DNA of 25,218 nucleotides from Patescibacteria group bacterium. GTDB taxonomy: Bacteria; Patescibacteria; Microgenomatia; UBA12405. The position numbers and the translations under genes are program-made. The notes under the pieces are model-generated. The model had not been told where the DNA came from, ran no database searches, and saw only the letters and a program-made list of their open reading frames with translations. Position 1 is the first letter of the stretch. Each line of letters opens with the position of its first letter. This document shows positions 8,681 to 16,426 of the stretch, piece by piece. The stretch covers positions 1 through 25,218 of the forward strand of contig JAMCSD010000001.1 in NCBI GenBank assembly GCA_023380755.1, read 5' to 3'.

Positions 8681-9601
8681 TTATTTTCCTACCAAAGTTC
8701 TAAGCTTCGGAACAATTCCCAACCCTAAACCAAAAGTTCCCACCTTCCTTTCATTTAGATAAATATAGGTATCCCGGATACAAGCCTTTTTAAAAGCGTT
8801 TTTCCTCGTCCAACATGTCGTGCAATCTCCACATTGATATTTTTTAGATAAACAACACGTCCAGGTTTTATTCATTGGTATCCCATGATCTTTACCTATC
8901 TTCACAATTGTATCCTTCTCGAAAAAATATCCCAATTCTTTTTCCATTGGCAACGATGTAAATTGCCACTGAAAATCTTGATCTTGGCAACACAAAGACA
9001 ACATCACCGACCGTAAAGAAGTTAACGACTCATATACAAACCATTCAGAATTATTCGGCAACCATCCCCCAATAATTGTCCTTACTTTTACGCTACATTT
9101 TTCCTCCAAATATTTTGAGTAAAGAAACGCATAGTGAGCATAAAGCGATGGTTGCAAGGGTATACCTTTTTGCCTCCCCGTTTTCTTATCTACTGTCTTG
9201 CCTTCAACCGACAATAAAACTTCTTTTATTTCCTTTGGGGGAATCGTCAAATCTATTTGAATAGCTTTATGGAATAGTTGTGGATAATTATTCGAAAAAT
9301 ATTTTTGAAAATAAGCCACCGCCTCGCGCGCTTTCAAAGAATTACGGACCCCACGCTCAAAATAAATTGGATAAACATTCAAACCATAATCTCGTAGCAA
9401 CATGGAAATAACCACAGTCGTATCCAAACCACCCGACATCAGTGCAATTACCGAACCACCTTTTTTCGGCATCTTAAAAACAGTCCCCCTCTCCTTCTTG
9501 AGTAGCTCTTCGATTCTCTCTAATACTTCCCAATTCTCAGCATGCTTTGCTTTTACTAAGGATTCAATTCTTTCTTTTGACAAGGTCCAATTTCTTACCA
9601 T
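8681..9601 (-). CDS. QueC-like PP-loop ATPase
   Basis: 306 residues. ALMSGGLDTTVV (PP-loop at residues 56-62) is the pyrophosphate-binding motif of N-type ATP pyrophosphatases. The C-terminal TWTCCLSKKYQCGDCTTCWTR places cysteines at 249/250, 257, 260 and 263, matching the zinc site of QueC (preQ0 synthase), which turns a carboxylate into a nitrile via an adenylate. An N-terminal helical stretch of about 48 residues precedes the PP-loop and is not typical of housekeeping QueC. No queD, queE or queF is visible here. It starts 11 nt after the frameshifted radical SAM gene, in an apparent operon with it. It may activate a carboxylate in the island's product, or make preQ0; QueC-like enzymes also occur in defence systems such as Qat, but no partner of that kind is present. 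Confidence 0.75.
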   Translation of the reverse strand: MVRNWTLSKERIESLVKAKHAENWEVLERIEELLKKERGTVFKMPKKGGSVIALMSGGLDTTVVISMLLRDYGLNVYPIYFERGVRNSLKAREAVAYFQKYFSNNYPQLFHKAIQIDLTIPPKEIKEVLLSVEGKTVDKKTGRQKGIPLQPSLYAHYAFLYSKYLEEKCSVKVRTIIGGWLPNNSEWFVYESLTSLRSVMLSLCCQDQDFQWQFTSLPMEKELGYFFEKDTIVKIGKDHGIPMNKTWTCCLSKKYQCGDCTTCWTRKNAFKKACIRDTYIYLNERKVGTFGLGLGIVPKLRTLVGK

Positions 9602-9612
9602 TATTAATTAAA

Positions 9613-10696
9613 TTATAGATTACAGTAAACACAAGCATTCCGACAGATGTCAAGATAACTTCCGTTTTGAATTTTTCCCCTAATATTCGAAAACTCCTTC
9701 CCCTCCCAAATCCTTCCCACACTATCTTTTCTTACATCACCCACCACATACTGGTCACCTTTACCAGTCAATACACAGCATATATTCACTTTGCCCCAAC
9801 TATCGACATTCATTAATCCATCCAGCCACTTACAACCTCTACCCAATCTTATTTTGTTTAAAACCGCCGAACCCTTATTATCGAATAAATAGACATAACG
9901 GTATACGTTTAGCATTTCCTTTGCATTACTCTCAATCTCTAATTCGGTTAATACCTGGACCAGTTGTTTTTCTACTTCCCCAACCTCCTTCTCGTTAAGA
10001 TGATCTCCTTTTTTTACCGGAAAAATATTTTTATAACCAATATAATCAACCCCCATTTTTTTCGCTAAACTGGCAAATTTATATACCTCAAGATAATTAG
10101 ATCTTTGGATTACCATCGATAATCCGATCCTTAAATAACACTTTCCCAGCACCTTCCTCTTCTCTCTTTTTTTTCACCATCTCTTTAATTACTCCCAACA
10201 CCCTCATAAAATCATCAGCCCCATTAACGATTTTATAAGTTTGTGCCGATGCGGCATTAACTGATATGGCGCAATCAAATGTGTTTTTATAGTTAAGAAT
10301 TACTTCCAATATTTGATCATTTATTAATACCCCGTTAGTAGTCAACAAACAGTTAAAACGTAATCTTTCTAAAAAATTAAATAACGGAATAATATCTTTA
10401 TATAGTAGCGGCTCTCCACCGCCGGTCACTGCTACGTCAAGCCACCGTAACGGGGTTGCTAATAGTATCCTTTTGTAATCCTTTAATTGTAATATTTGCG
10501 GATTCCTGGTATCAGAATATAACTTCTTTTCTCTCTCTGCTACTCCGTTTCTCCAACACATCAAACAGGTATGATTACAATTCCAGCCAACAGGAAATAA
10601 ACTTAAACATGGTGGCCGTCTATATTTAATGTAAACTAACACTTTTCTAACAATCCGTCTTAACTCACCGATCGGCCAGGCTAAAATATCATCCAT
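9613..10696 (-). pseudogene. Radical SAM / SPASM-like gene split by a frameshift at an A8 tract
   Basis: Two overlapping frames make one protein. The first (10696 to 10097) has CxxxCxxC at residues 40, 44 and 47 (WNCNHTCLMCWRN) and AVTGGGEPLLY. The second (10152 to 9613) continues the barrel (LSMVIQRSNYLEVYKFASLAKKMGVDYIG read as three short strands) and ends in a Cys-rich domain (GRGCKWLDG, NICCVL, DICRNACVYCNL). The frames meet near an A8 run at 10167-10174 (minus strand). With seven A residues the frame would read MVKKREKRKVLGKCYL and continue without a break, giving about 360 residues. Either the gene is a recent pseudogene, the base count is wrong, or slippage at A8 restores the product. 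It precedes the QueC-like gene by 11 nt, so the two probably worked together. Confidence 0.75.
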
Positions 10697-10727
10697 ATAT
10701 TGCCTTGGTAAACATGATCATTTGCGT

Positions 10728-10736
10728 AGTATAGCA
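10728..10736 (-). promoter_or_regulatory. Extended -10 promoter of the radical SAM/QueC-like operon
   Basis: Minus-strand TGCTATACT is an extended -10. It predicts a start of transcription near 10720 and a leader of about 24 nt before the ATG at 10696. It lies back to back with the GH39 gene promoter. Confidence 0.5.
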
Positions 10737-10766
10737 AATCTGCGTCACTATCCTATTTACTTTGTG

Positions 10767-10772
10767 TATACT
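10767..10772 (+). promoter_or_regulatory. -10 box giving a nearly leaderless GH39-like mRNA
   Basis: TATACT lies 11 nt before the ATG at 10784, so transcription would start about 4-5 nt before the start codon, leaving no room for a ribosome binding site. No clear -35. Confidence 0.5.
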
Positions 10773-10783
10773 GTATTTAGCCC

Positions 10784-12160
10784 ATGGCCAACAACTCACG
10801 CAAGTCTTCCTTTTTAAAACCCCTTATTATTGCCGCCTCCGTCCCCCTTATACTTCTCGGTCTCAAAACTGCTAATGATATCCGTAAAGGTGCCGCCGGC
10901 GTCCCGGCCGCCATTACCATTGATGCCGTCACCTCCCACGGCACCTCTTTTACCAACCTCTGGCAAAACCTTGCCCAAGGCGGTGAAGAAGCCACCGATA
11001 TGATCGGCCCCGTGGCCAATCTCGTCCGGCCCCTTCAACCCAAACTCATCCGCGTTGACCACCTTTATGATTACTACCAAGTCTATGTCGGTCCCAATTC
11101 TTATGATTTCACCCGGCTCGACAAAGTCGTTGACAGCATCCTTTCCACTGGCGCCCGTCCCCTCCTCTCCCTTTCGTATACCCCCAGCAACCTAGCCACC
11201 GACAACAAAGTCGCCAATCCGCCCAATGATTGGACTAATTGGAACAACCTCGTCGCCGCCACCGCCCGTCATTATTCGGTGGATAAAGGTATTGGTGGCA
11301 TTTATTACGAAGTTTGGAACGAGCCCGATCTCTTCGGCTCGTGGAAAAGTGCTGACTACAACAATCTTTATCTTAATACTGCCCGTGCCGTGGTTGCTGG
11401 TGCCGGCTCGGCCGCCTTTAAAATTGGCGGCCCGGCGACTACTGCCTTTTACCCTAATTGGCTGCGCTCGCTTCTCCAAACTGTCCAGGATAACCATCTT
11501 CCCCTCAACTTCATCTCTTGGCACCGTTATTCCAAAAATATCGCCGATTACCAACGAGATCTTGACCAGCTTAATGATGTCTTAGCCGATTATCCGCGCT
11601 TTTTTGGGGTGGAACGATTGCTCACCGAGGTCGGCCCCAATTCCGAGCCGGACGTTTGGTATGATAACCAAATTTCCGGGGTTCATCTTATTTCTCTTGT
11701 TACCGCCCTTTCCGGCAAAATCCACCGCATCTTCCCCTTTGAAGTCGTTGACGGACCGCCCAATGTCCGTAACGGTAGCACTGGTTGGGGCTTAATCACT
11801 AATCCCCAAAACGGTGCCAAGCCCAAACCCCGATATTTCGCCATCCGTTTTCTTAACCAACTTCAGGGACAGCTGCTGGGCGTCAACGGCAATGGCACCT
11901 GGGTCAGTTCCTTGGCTACCAAAAAAGATGATGGTACTGTCGACATCCTCCTCGTCAACTATGACCCCCGCAACACTCATACCGAAACCTTCCCGGTTAA
12001 AATCATTGGCCTTAATCCCGGCCATTACACCTTCAAGCGCACTGATTATTTAGGTAACACCTCCAGCCGCAGTATTACTGTCACCACCTATCTTTATCAG
12101 GACACTTTTTACCTTGATCCCAACACCGCCACCCTTCTCGAGCTCATCCCCACCCAATAA
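10784..12160 (+). CDS. Membrane-anchored GH39-like glycoside hydrolase
   Basis: 458 residues. The N-terminus (KSSFLKPLIIAASVPLILLGL) is a basic stretch followed by a hydrophobic segment, a signal anchor or signal peptide without a lipobox, so the enzyme acts outside the membrane. The (beta/alpha)8 barrel has YYEVWNEPDLFG, the acid/base glutamate of clan GH-A in the NEPD context, and RLLTEVGPNSE, the nucleophile glutamate, both as in family 39 xylosidases and iduronidases. SWHRYS lies between them. A C-terminal beta domain (about residues 370-458: WVSSLATKKDDGTVDILLVNYD) resembles the small beta-sandwich of GH39. It would hydrolyse or trim a glycan at the cell surface; specificity is unknown. 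Its position beside the glycan island suggests a role in processing that polymer. Confidence 0.8.
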   Translation: MANNSRKSSFLKPLIIAASVPLILLGLKTANDIRKGAAGVPAAITIDAVTSHGTSFTNLWQNLAQGGEEATDMIGPVANLVRPLQPKLIRVDHLYDYYQVYVGPNSYDFTRLDKVVDSILSTGARPLLSLSYTPSNLATDNKVANPPNDWTNWNNLVAATARHYSVDKGIGGIYYEVWNEPDLFGSWKSADYNNLYLNTARAVVAGAGSAAFKIGGPATTAFYPNWLRSLLQTVQDNHLPLNFISWHRYSKNIADYQRDLDQLNDVLADYPRFFGVERLLTEVGPNSEPDVWYDNQISGVHLISLVTALSGKIHRIFPFEVVDGPPNVRNGSTGWGLITNPQNGAKPKPRYFAIRFLNQLQGQLLGVNGNGTWVSSLATKKDDGTVDILLVNYDPRNTHTETFPVKIIGLNPGHYTFKRTDYLGNTSSRSITVTTYLYQDTFYLDPNTATLLELIPTQ

Positions 12161-12176
12161 TTCTTCTTAACGAGGA

Positions 12177-12250
12177 AATACTTTTTCCAGGAACGCAGCG
12201 AACGCGAAGCTTTGTGAGCCCGTAGGTAGCGAGTACCGCCAAAAAGTATT
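12177..12250. terminator. Bidirectional terminator between convergent genes
   Basis: The 10-nt arms AATACTTTTT (12177-12186) and AAAAAGTATT (12241-12250) are a perfect inverted repeat with T-rich ends on both strands. They enclose a 54-nt GC-rich spacer with small internal repeats (AGCGAACGCGAAGC, GGTAGCGAGTACC), reminiscent of a REP-like palindromic element. It separates the convergent GH39-like and rseP genes and fills the whole 100-bp gap. Confidence 0.65.
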
Positions 12251-12260
12251 TTCGAGTATT

Positions 12261-13334
12261 TTATTTCTTAATAATCCTAGTAATATCCCCCACCGTAATT
12301 AACAAGACGAGCCCCAAAAGGATCATCATCCCGACATTGTTCACCATCGCCTCAAACTTCTCATTCGCCCGCTTGCGGAAGATAAATTCGTATAAGACGA
12401 AAATAATCCGGCCGCCATCCAGCGCCGGGAACGGCAAAATATTAACTACCGCCAAATTGACTGACACAATGGCAAAAAAGTGGAAGACTGCCAGCAAGCC
12501 TCCCGCCTGCCGGATACTCGTTGTCGCCTGGTACATCCCAATTGGCCCCGCCACATCCTTCGGAATCCGGCCCGAAGCTAAAGTCGACACCATCTGGGCG
12601 ACGCCGTCAACAATTATTTTCCCCCAAAAATAGGCTTCTTTAAATCCGGCACCAATCCCTTTATAAAACTGCCACCAGGGCACCTTCACCATTTCGGTAT
12701 TGCTGATGGCTACTCCCAAGGCCCCTTCCCCTGCCGGGGGGTTTTCCCGCACCGGAACGGTCACTTCCTTTTCTGTTTTTGCTTGCTCATTAGCAATTAT
12801 CAATTGAACATTTTTACCCTTATACTTGGCCACTTCGTTGGTCACTTCCGTCGGTTGGTGAACCGTCACCCCTTCTACCTTGGTAATGACATCATTAGTT
12901 TTTAAACCAGCCTTTTCCGCCGGACTGCCCTTGGCTACCTCCACAATCGTTACCCGTTGGGTTTCAGTTGGGATGCCCGTAATTTCATATACCACACTAA
13001 AAACCACCACAGCCAACACCATATTCATCACTACTCCGCCCACCACAATTAATAGCTTCTGCCAGGGATTTTTTGCAAAAAAAGTTCTCTTTGAGCCGCT
13101 CTTAATGGCCGCTGCCTCTGTTGGATCTTCCCCATATAACTTGCAAAATCCCCCAATTGGCAGCCAGTTTAAACTAAAAACTGTTTCTCCGATTTTCTTT
13201 CCAAAGATCCGTGGTGGCAATCCCAATCCAAATTCCTCTACCTTCACTCCCGTAAATTTGGCCGCCATAAAATGCCCCAGCTCATGAACTAACACCAATA
13301 TCGATAAAGCCACCAAAAAAATTATGATATCCAT
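12261..13334 (-). CDS. rseP: Site-2 intramembrane metalloprotease RseP
   Basis: 357 residues. VLVHELGHFMAAK (about residues 15-27) carries the HExxH zinc site inside the first membrane segment. NILPFPALDGGRI near residue 295-307 provides the third zinc ligand (LDGG). A PDZ domain lies between (about 125-195: VTIVEVAKGSPAEKAGLKTNDVITKVEGV). Four hydrophobic segments match the family. It cleaves membrane-spanning substrates such as anti-sigma factors or leftover signal peptides. It is the last gene of the rpsB-tsf-frr-rseP run; uppS, cdsA and dxr, which often lie before rseP, are absent. A TAAAAT box 7 nt upstream of the ATG suggests an extra leaderless transcript. Confidence 0.93.
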   Translation of the reverse strand: MDIIIFLVALSILVLVHELGHFMAAKFTGVKVEEFGLGLPPRIFGKKIGETVFSLNWLPIGGFCKLYGEDPTEAAAIKSGSKRTFFAKNPWQKLLIVVGGVVMNMVLAVVVFSVVYEITGIPTETQRVTIVEVAKGSPAEKAGLKTNDVITKVEGVTVHQPTEVTNEVAKYKGKNVQLIIANEQAKTEKEVTVPVRENPPAGEGALGVAISNTEMVKVPWWQFYKGIGAGFKEAYFWGKIIVDGVAQMVSTLASGRIPKDVAGPIGMYQATTSIRQAGGLLAVFHFFAIVSVNLAVVNILPFPALDGGRIIFVLYEFIFRKRANEKFEAMVNNVGMMILLGLVLLITVGDITRIIKK

Positions 13335-13341
13335 AGACTTA

Positions 13342-13347
13342 ATTTTA
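13342..13347 (-). promoter_or_regulatory. Leaderless-type -10 box before rseP
   Basis: Minus-strand TAAAAT ends 7 nt before the rseP ATG at 13334, placing the predicted transcription start at or next to the start codon. No clear -35 and no Shine-Dalgarno sequence is present. Confidence 0.4.
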
Positions 13348-13368
13348 CCCTATAACCCTGCTTCCACT

Positions 13369-13920
13369 CTATCCCCGAATTTCTTGTTCCTTTTTTACCG
13401 CCACCCCTTCCAGTTTATTGATATATTCATCAGTTAATTTTTGTAAAGCCTCTTCATCCCGCCTGGCTTCATCTTCGGAGATTGTTTTCGCATTCTTAGC
13501 ATCCTGGACTTTCTTGCGGAAATCTCCGCGCGCTTCCCGGATCATTACCCGGGCCGCCTCCAATTTGCGCCCCAATAATTTTATATAATCCTCTCTTTGT
13601 TCTGTCGTCAGCATAGGCAGGCTAAGGCGGATTAACTGGCCGTCAACCACCGGCTGAATCCCGATATTCGCCGCTGCAATCCCATTATTAATTTCCCTTA
13701 TCAAGCTTTGGTCCCACGGCTGAAAAGTTAACGTCCGCACATCCGGCACATTAATCGAGCCGAGCTCGATTAACCTCATCTTTTGGCCGCCATAAACTGT
13801 CACCAACACGTTTTCAATCAATCCCGGAGTGGCTCTCCCCGTCCGGATTGTCCCGGCATCATTCACAAAAATTTCCACAATTTTATCCATCCGATTACGG
13901 ACATCTTGGGTGTTCAGCAT
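13369..13920 (-). CDS. frr: Ribosome recycling factor
   Basis: 183 residues from the ATG at 13920, the usual length of RRF. A longer frame to 14013 would overlap tsf and adds sequence foreign to the family. Characteristic parts are ETIFVNDAGTIRTGRATPGLIENV-like helix 1 (the RTGRA motif), LTFQPWDQSLI and LPMLTTEQREDYIKLLGRKLEAARVMIREARGDFRKKVQDA. It works with EF-G to split the post-termination ribosome. It follows tsf with a 46-nt gap and pyrH is missing from its usual place between them. A TGGTATACT extended -10 box 8 nt before the ATG suggests a second, leaderless promoter, which supports this start. Confidence 0.95.
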   Translation of the reverse strand: MLNTQDVRNRMDKIVEIFVNDAGTIRTGRATPGLIENVLVTVYGGQKMRLIELGSINVPDVRTLTFQPWDQSLIREINNGIAAANIGIQPVVDGQLIRLSLPMLTTEQREDYIKLLGRKLEAARVMIREARGDFRKKVQDAKNAKTISEDEARRDEEALQKLTDEYINKLEGVAVKKEQEIRG

Positions 13921-13928
13921 AATACCTG

Positions 13929-13937
13929 AGTATACCA
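13929..13937 (-). promoter_or_regulatory. Extended -10, leaderless promoter for frr
   Basis: Minus-strand TGGTATACT ends 8 nt before the frr ATG at 13920, the same spacing as at 23433 and 23783. It lies in the 46-nt tsf-frr gap. Confidence 0.45.
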
Positions 13938-13966
13938 AAATCTTGACCCGCCTTCGTTGGGAGCTC

Positions 13967-14428
13967 TTAGATCGCAAACCTGGCGATTCGGCCGACTTTG
14001 ATATTTTCCCCAAATTTAGCCACCAGCGCCGTCACTAAATCCTTCACCTTTTTGGAACCGTCCTTTACAAAATCTTGTTCCAAAAGGGCTTCGGTATTTT
14101 CCGGATCCATCGCCGCTACTTGTAGACACAAATCTTTGGCTGTCTGCACGAATTCCGCATTTCGGGCCACAAAATCAGTTTCGCACAGTAGTTCTACCAT
14201 CACTCCGATCTTACCGCTGGTATGGGTGTAGGTTGCCACCAATCCCTGATGGGTCTCTTTTTCCGCCCGCTTTTCGGCCTTTTTAAAACCCTGCTCTTTC
14301 AAAATTTCCTTAGCCTTCTTTTCATCACCCTCAGCCTTTTCTAAAGCCGCCTTAATTTCCATAATCCCCAACCCTAACTCTTCGCGCAGTTTTTTTACTT
14401 GGGCAATTATTTTCTTTTGATCGGTCAT
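13967..14428 (-). CDS. tsf: Elongation factor Ts, short form
   Basis: 153 residues from the ATG at 14428, preceded by AGGAG at a good distance; an upstream in-frame ATG at 14476 lies inside rpsB and is rejected. It has the N-terminal UBA-like domain (IIAQVKKLREELGLGIMEIK) and the EF-Tu-contacting motif CETDFVARN. The second core subdomain and the coiled-coil insertion of E. coli EF-Ts (about 283 residues) are missing, so it resembles the single-core type seen in Thermus and in reduced genomes. It catalyses GDP-GTP exchange on EF-Tu. The start is 1 nt past the rpsB stop, so the two are translationally coupled. Confidence 0.95.
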   Translation of the reverse strand: MTDQKKIIAQVKKLREELGLGIMEIKAALEKAEGDEKKAKEILKEQGFKKAEKRAEKETHQGLVATYTHTSGKIGVMVELLCETDFVARNAEFVQTAKDLCLQVAAMDPENTEALLEQDFVKDGSKKVKDLVTALVAKFGENIKVGRIARFAI

Positions 14429-14429
14429 C

Positions 14430-15377
14430 TTATTTCTCCTTTTTGGCAGCCGTAATTGCTTTACCAATCTCTTCAATCACTGCCGCTACACTTTTAACAC
14501 TATCATCGTTGGCCGGAACTAAAAAGTCCACTGCCCGCGGATCGCTGTCGGTATCGGCCACGCCAATAGTTACTACCTTGCGGCCTCGGGCTTCTTTCAA
14601 AGCCGTTTTTTCAAAGCCGGAATCCACCACCAAAATAGCATCAAACAGCTTGTCCAGGCCGGCCAAGCCCCCGACGATCTTTTCTAAGCGGGCCATTTCC
14701 TTTTTTAACAGCGATAATTCCTTTTTGGTGTAATCGGCATACCGCCCTTTTTCTAAGCCTTCCTTAATTTCGGCCAATTTCTTAATATTCTTGCTAATTT
14801 GCTCCCAGTTGGAAATGGTTCCCCCGAGCCACCGGTCGGTAATATAAGGCACACCGGCCTCCATAGCTACTCGGCGGACAACTTCCCGGGCCTGCCGTTT
14901 AGTCCCGACCATCACCAACTTTCGGCCGCTGCGGACTAAGCCATAAATGTAATTGCAGGTCCGTTCCAGCATTTCCCGGGTTTTGATGAGGTCGATAATT
15001 TCGATACCATCCTTGGTCGTGTAAATAAAATCCCGAAAATGAGGGTTAGTCTTAGAAGTCTTGTGGCCCAAATGGCAGCCTGCGGCCAATAAATCTTTAA
15101 GATCAATGCTTAATTCATATTTATGACCGACTTCCATTTCCCGAACCGAGACTTCGCTAGTTGGAGTACTCACTTGAACTTCTTGTTCCGGTGCTTCCGC
15201 TAATTGTCGGGATTCTTCGGCTGCTTTCTTGGCTGCCGCCGTCTTTTCATTTAACTTCCTGATCTTTTCTGCATCCACCTTGCTCTGTTTCTTGGCTTTG
15301 AGGACTAAACTCGCTTTCTTGGGTTTATTTTCCCGTCGATCAACCACTTTAACTGTTTTTTTTGCTTCTTCTGCCAT
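14430..15377 (-). CDS. rpsB: Ribosomal protein S2 with N-terminal extension
   Basis: 315 residues. The S2 fold begins near residue 90 with IDLKDLLAAGCHLGHKTSKTNPHF and includes IYTTKDGIEIIDLIKTREML, GRKLVMVGTKRQA, YITDRWLGGTISNW and the ending region VGVADTDSDPRAVDFLVPANDDS. The first 85-90 residues are a Lys/Ala/Glu-rich, probably disordered or helical extension (KKTVKVVDRRENKPKK onward) that ordinary S2 (about 230-250 residues) lacks. S2 binds the 30S head-body junction. The start at 15377 follows AAGGAAC and lies about 77 nt after a strong extended -10 promoter. The leader carries a nested hairpin, possibly for S2 autoregulation. Confidence 0.95.
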   Translation of the reverse strand: MAEEAKKTVKVVDRRENKPKKASLVLKAKKQSKVDAEKIRKLNEKTAAAKKAAEESRQLAEAPEQEVQVSTPTSEVSVREMEVGHKYELSIDLKDLLAAGCHLGHKTSKTNPHFRDFIYTTKDGIEIIDLIKTREMLERTCNYIYGLVRSGRKLVMVGTKRQAREVVRRVAMEAGVPYITDRWLGGTISNWEQISKNIKKLAEIKEGLEKGRYADYTKKELSLLKKEMARLEKIVGGLAGLDKLFDAILVVDSGFEKTALKEARGRKVVTIGVADTDSDPRAVDFLVPANDDSVKSVAAVIEEIGKAITAAKKEK

Positions 15378-15401
15378 TTATGTTCCTTATTAATAATAAA
15401 T

Positions 15402-15436
15402 TTGGCCGTTGGCTTATCGCCAGGAAATTAGGCCAA
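15402..15436 (-). promoter_or_regulatory. Nested leader hairpin upstream of rpsB
   Basis: Outer arms TTGGCC (15431-15436, minus sense) and GGCCAA (15402-15407) enclose an inner TGGC/GCCA stem (15419-15422 and 15410-15413). It is transcribed from the promoter at 15461 and sits 25 nt before the rpsB start. rpsB leaders are known sites of S2 autoregulation in other bacteria, but this one is only a structural candidate. Confidence 0.4.
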
Positions 15437-15460
15437 TTTGATAAATAAATAATGTTTGAG

Positions 15461-15469
15461 ATTATACCA
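15461..15469 (-). promoter_or_regulatory. Extended -10 promoter of rpsB-tsf
   Basis: Minus-strand TGGTATAAT is a perfect extended -10. Predicted transcription start is near 15454, giving a leader of about 77 nt before the rpsB ATG. Confidence 0.6.
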
Positions 15470-15498
15470 TAATAGATGCCAATTCGGAGAAGTGAACG

Positions 15499-15530
15499 AA
15501 AAGATGGGTAAGTTTCCTCACCCATCTTTT
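15499..15530 (-). terminator. Intrinsic terminator after the lipoprotein gene
   Basis: AAAAGATGGGT (15499-15509) and ACCCATCTTTT (15520-15530) form a perfect 11-bp stem with a 10-nt loop, ending in a short U-run. It lies 3 nt after the stop of the lipoprotein gene and separates that operon from the rpsB promoter. Confidence 0.75.
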
Positions 15531-15532
15531 CC

Positions 15533-16417
15533 CTATAACGGCTTACCGTCAGCGTCGCACCACTGTCCAGAGCGATTCTTAAAGCGGTAGCCGCTGCTAA
15601 CCTGGGTCACCGTTTGGGTGTTCCCATTACTCGAGGTCTTTTTAACCCTAAACTTGCCTAAAATCATCACCAGCACCACGCCAATAATTAGGATTATCAG
15701 TATGGCTGACCAATCCCCAATGATTGATGTGATCGTCTTTTCCACATAAGGCTGTCCGGCGATGATCGCAGCGGTTCCCAGGCCAGTTTGCCCCATTTCC
15801 CGCACCTGCGTCATCCCGTTTTCTCCCAGTTTCGCTGTTTGGGAAATGGCTTGTGACGACACCCGCTCCAGTGCTCCCACCGCTTGGGTCGAATTATCCT
15901 TTTCTTGGATCAATTCTCTTGCTTGGTAGACCACTCCCGATGAGGGTAGCTCATTATCCTGAGCCATTTGGTTAACCACCGACTGCTTAATCTTCCAGCC
16001 TTCTGTATTTACCCAGCGGTTTACTAAGCCCGGAGACTGTGTCAATACCCGCAACACGTACTCGTCACATTCTGCCAACGTCACGAACCCGATCTCATCC
16101 GCCTGGCCGCCCGACAGCGACTTGGGACACTCACTTGGAAGATAGAACTTAATGGTCGTCCCCTTCTTTTGGACATAAGCCATCGTCGGCGTTACTGGGT
16201 AACTCTCCTGAAGAGCCGCCACCGTCTGCACCGAAATCGTCGCCTGCGGTTGCTTTACAATCGCTGCCACCGTTTCCGCCGTTAAACCAATCCCGAAATC
16301 CACATCGATCTTCGGCCCTACTGTAGCAGCCACTTCTGGCGGCTGTGAAGCGCCTTGGCTCAACGGAACGCATGCCGTCAACAGAATCGCAATTCCCCAC
16401 CAAAAAAACCTTTTCAT
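15533..16417 (-). CDS. Putative lipoprotein with C-terminal membrane segment
   Basis: 294 residues, family not recognised. The N-terminus MKRFFWWGIAILLTACVPLSQG is a signal peptide with a lipobox (LTAC), so the mature protein should be lipid-anchored at Cys16. The middle is a soluble, Gln/Val/Ala-rich region with conserved-looking YVQKKGTTIKFYLPSEC and AECDEYVLRVL. A second hydrophobic segment (about residues 234-255: AILIILIIGVVLVMILGKF) would anchor the C-terminus, followed by a short tail with RNRSGQWCDADGKPL. Double anchoring is unusual. It follows SD GAGGTGA, is 9 nt after the previous gene, and ends the three-gene operon before a terminator. It may belong to an envelope complex with the two upstream products; function unknown. 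Confidence 0.75.
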   Translation of the reverse strand: MKRFFWWGIAILLTACVPLSQGASQPPEVAATVGPKIDVDFGIGLTAETVAAIVKQPQATISVQTVAALQESYPVTPTMAYVQKKGTTIKFYLPSECPKSLSGGQADEIGFVTLAECDEYVLRVLTQSPGLVNRWVNTEGWKIKQSVVNQMAQDNELPSSGVVYQARELIQEKDNSTQAVGALERVSSQAISQTAKLGENGMTQVREMGQTGLGTAAIIAGQPYVEKTITSIIGDWSAILIILIIGVVLVMILGKFRVKKTSSNGNTQTVTQVSSGYRFKNRSGQWCDADGKPL

Positions 16418-16426
16418 TGTGTCACC

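Noticed and set aside
11192..12053. Several frames opposite to or out of frame with the GH39-like gene
   Set aside because: Shadows created by the codon use of the real gene; they lack starts with ribosome binding sites and family motifs.
13921..14013. N-terminal extension of the RRF frame
   Set aside because: It overlaps the tsf coding end, is foreign to the family, and the ATG at 13920 has a fitting -10 box 8 nt upstream.
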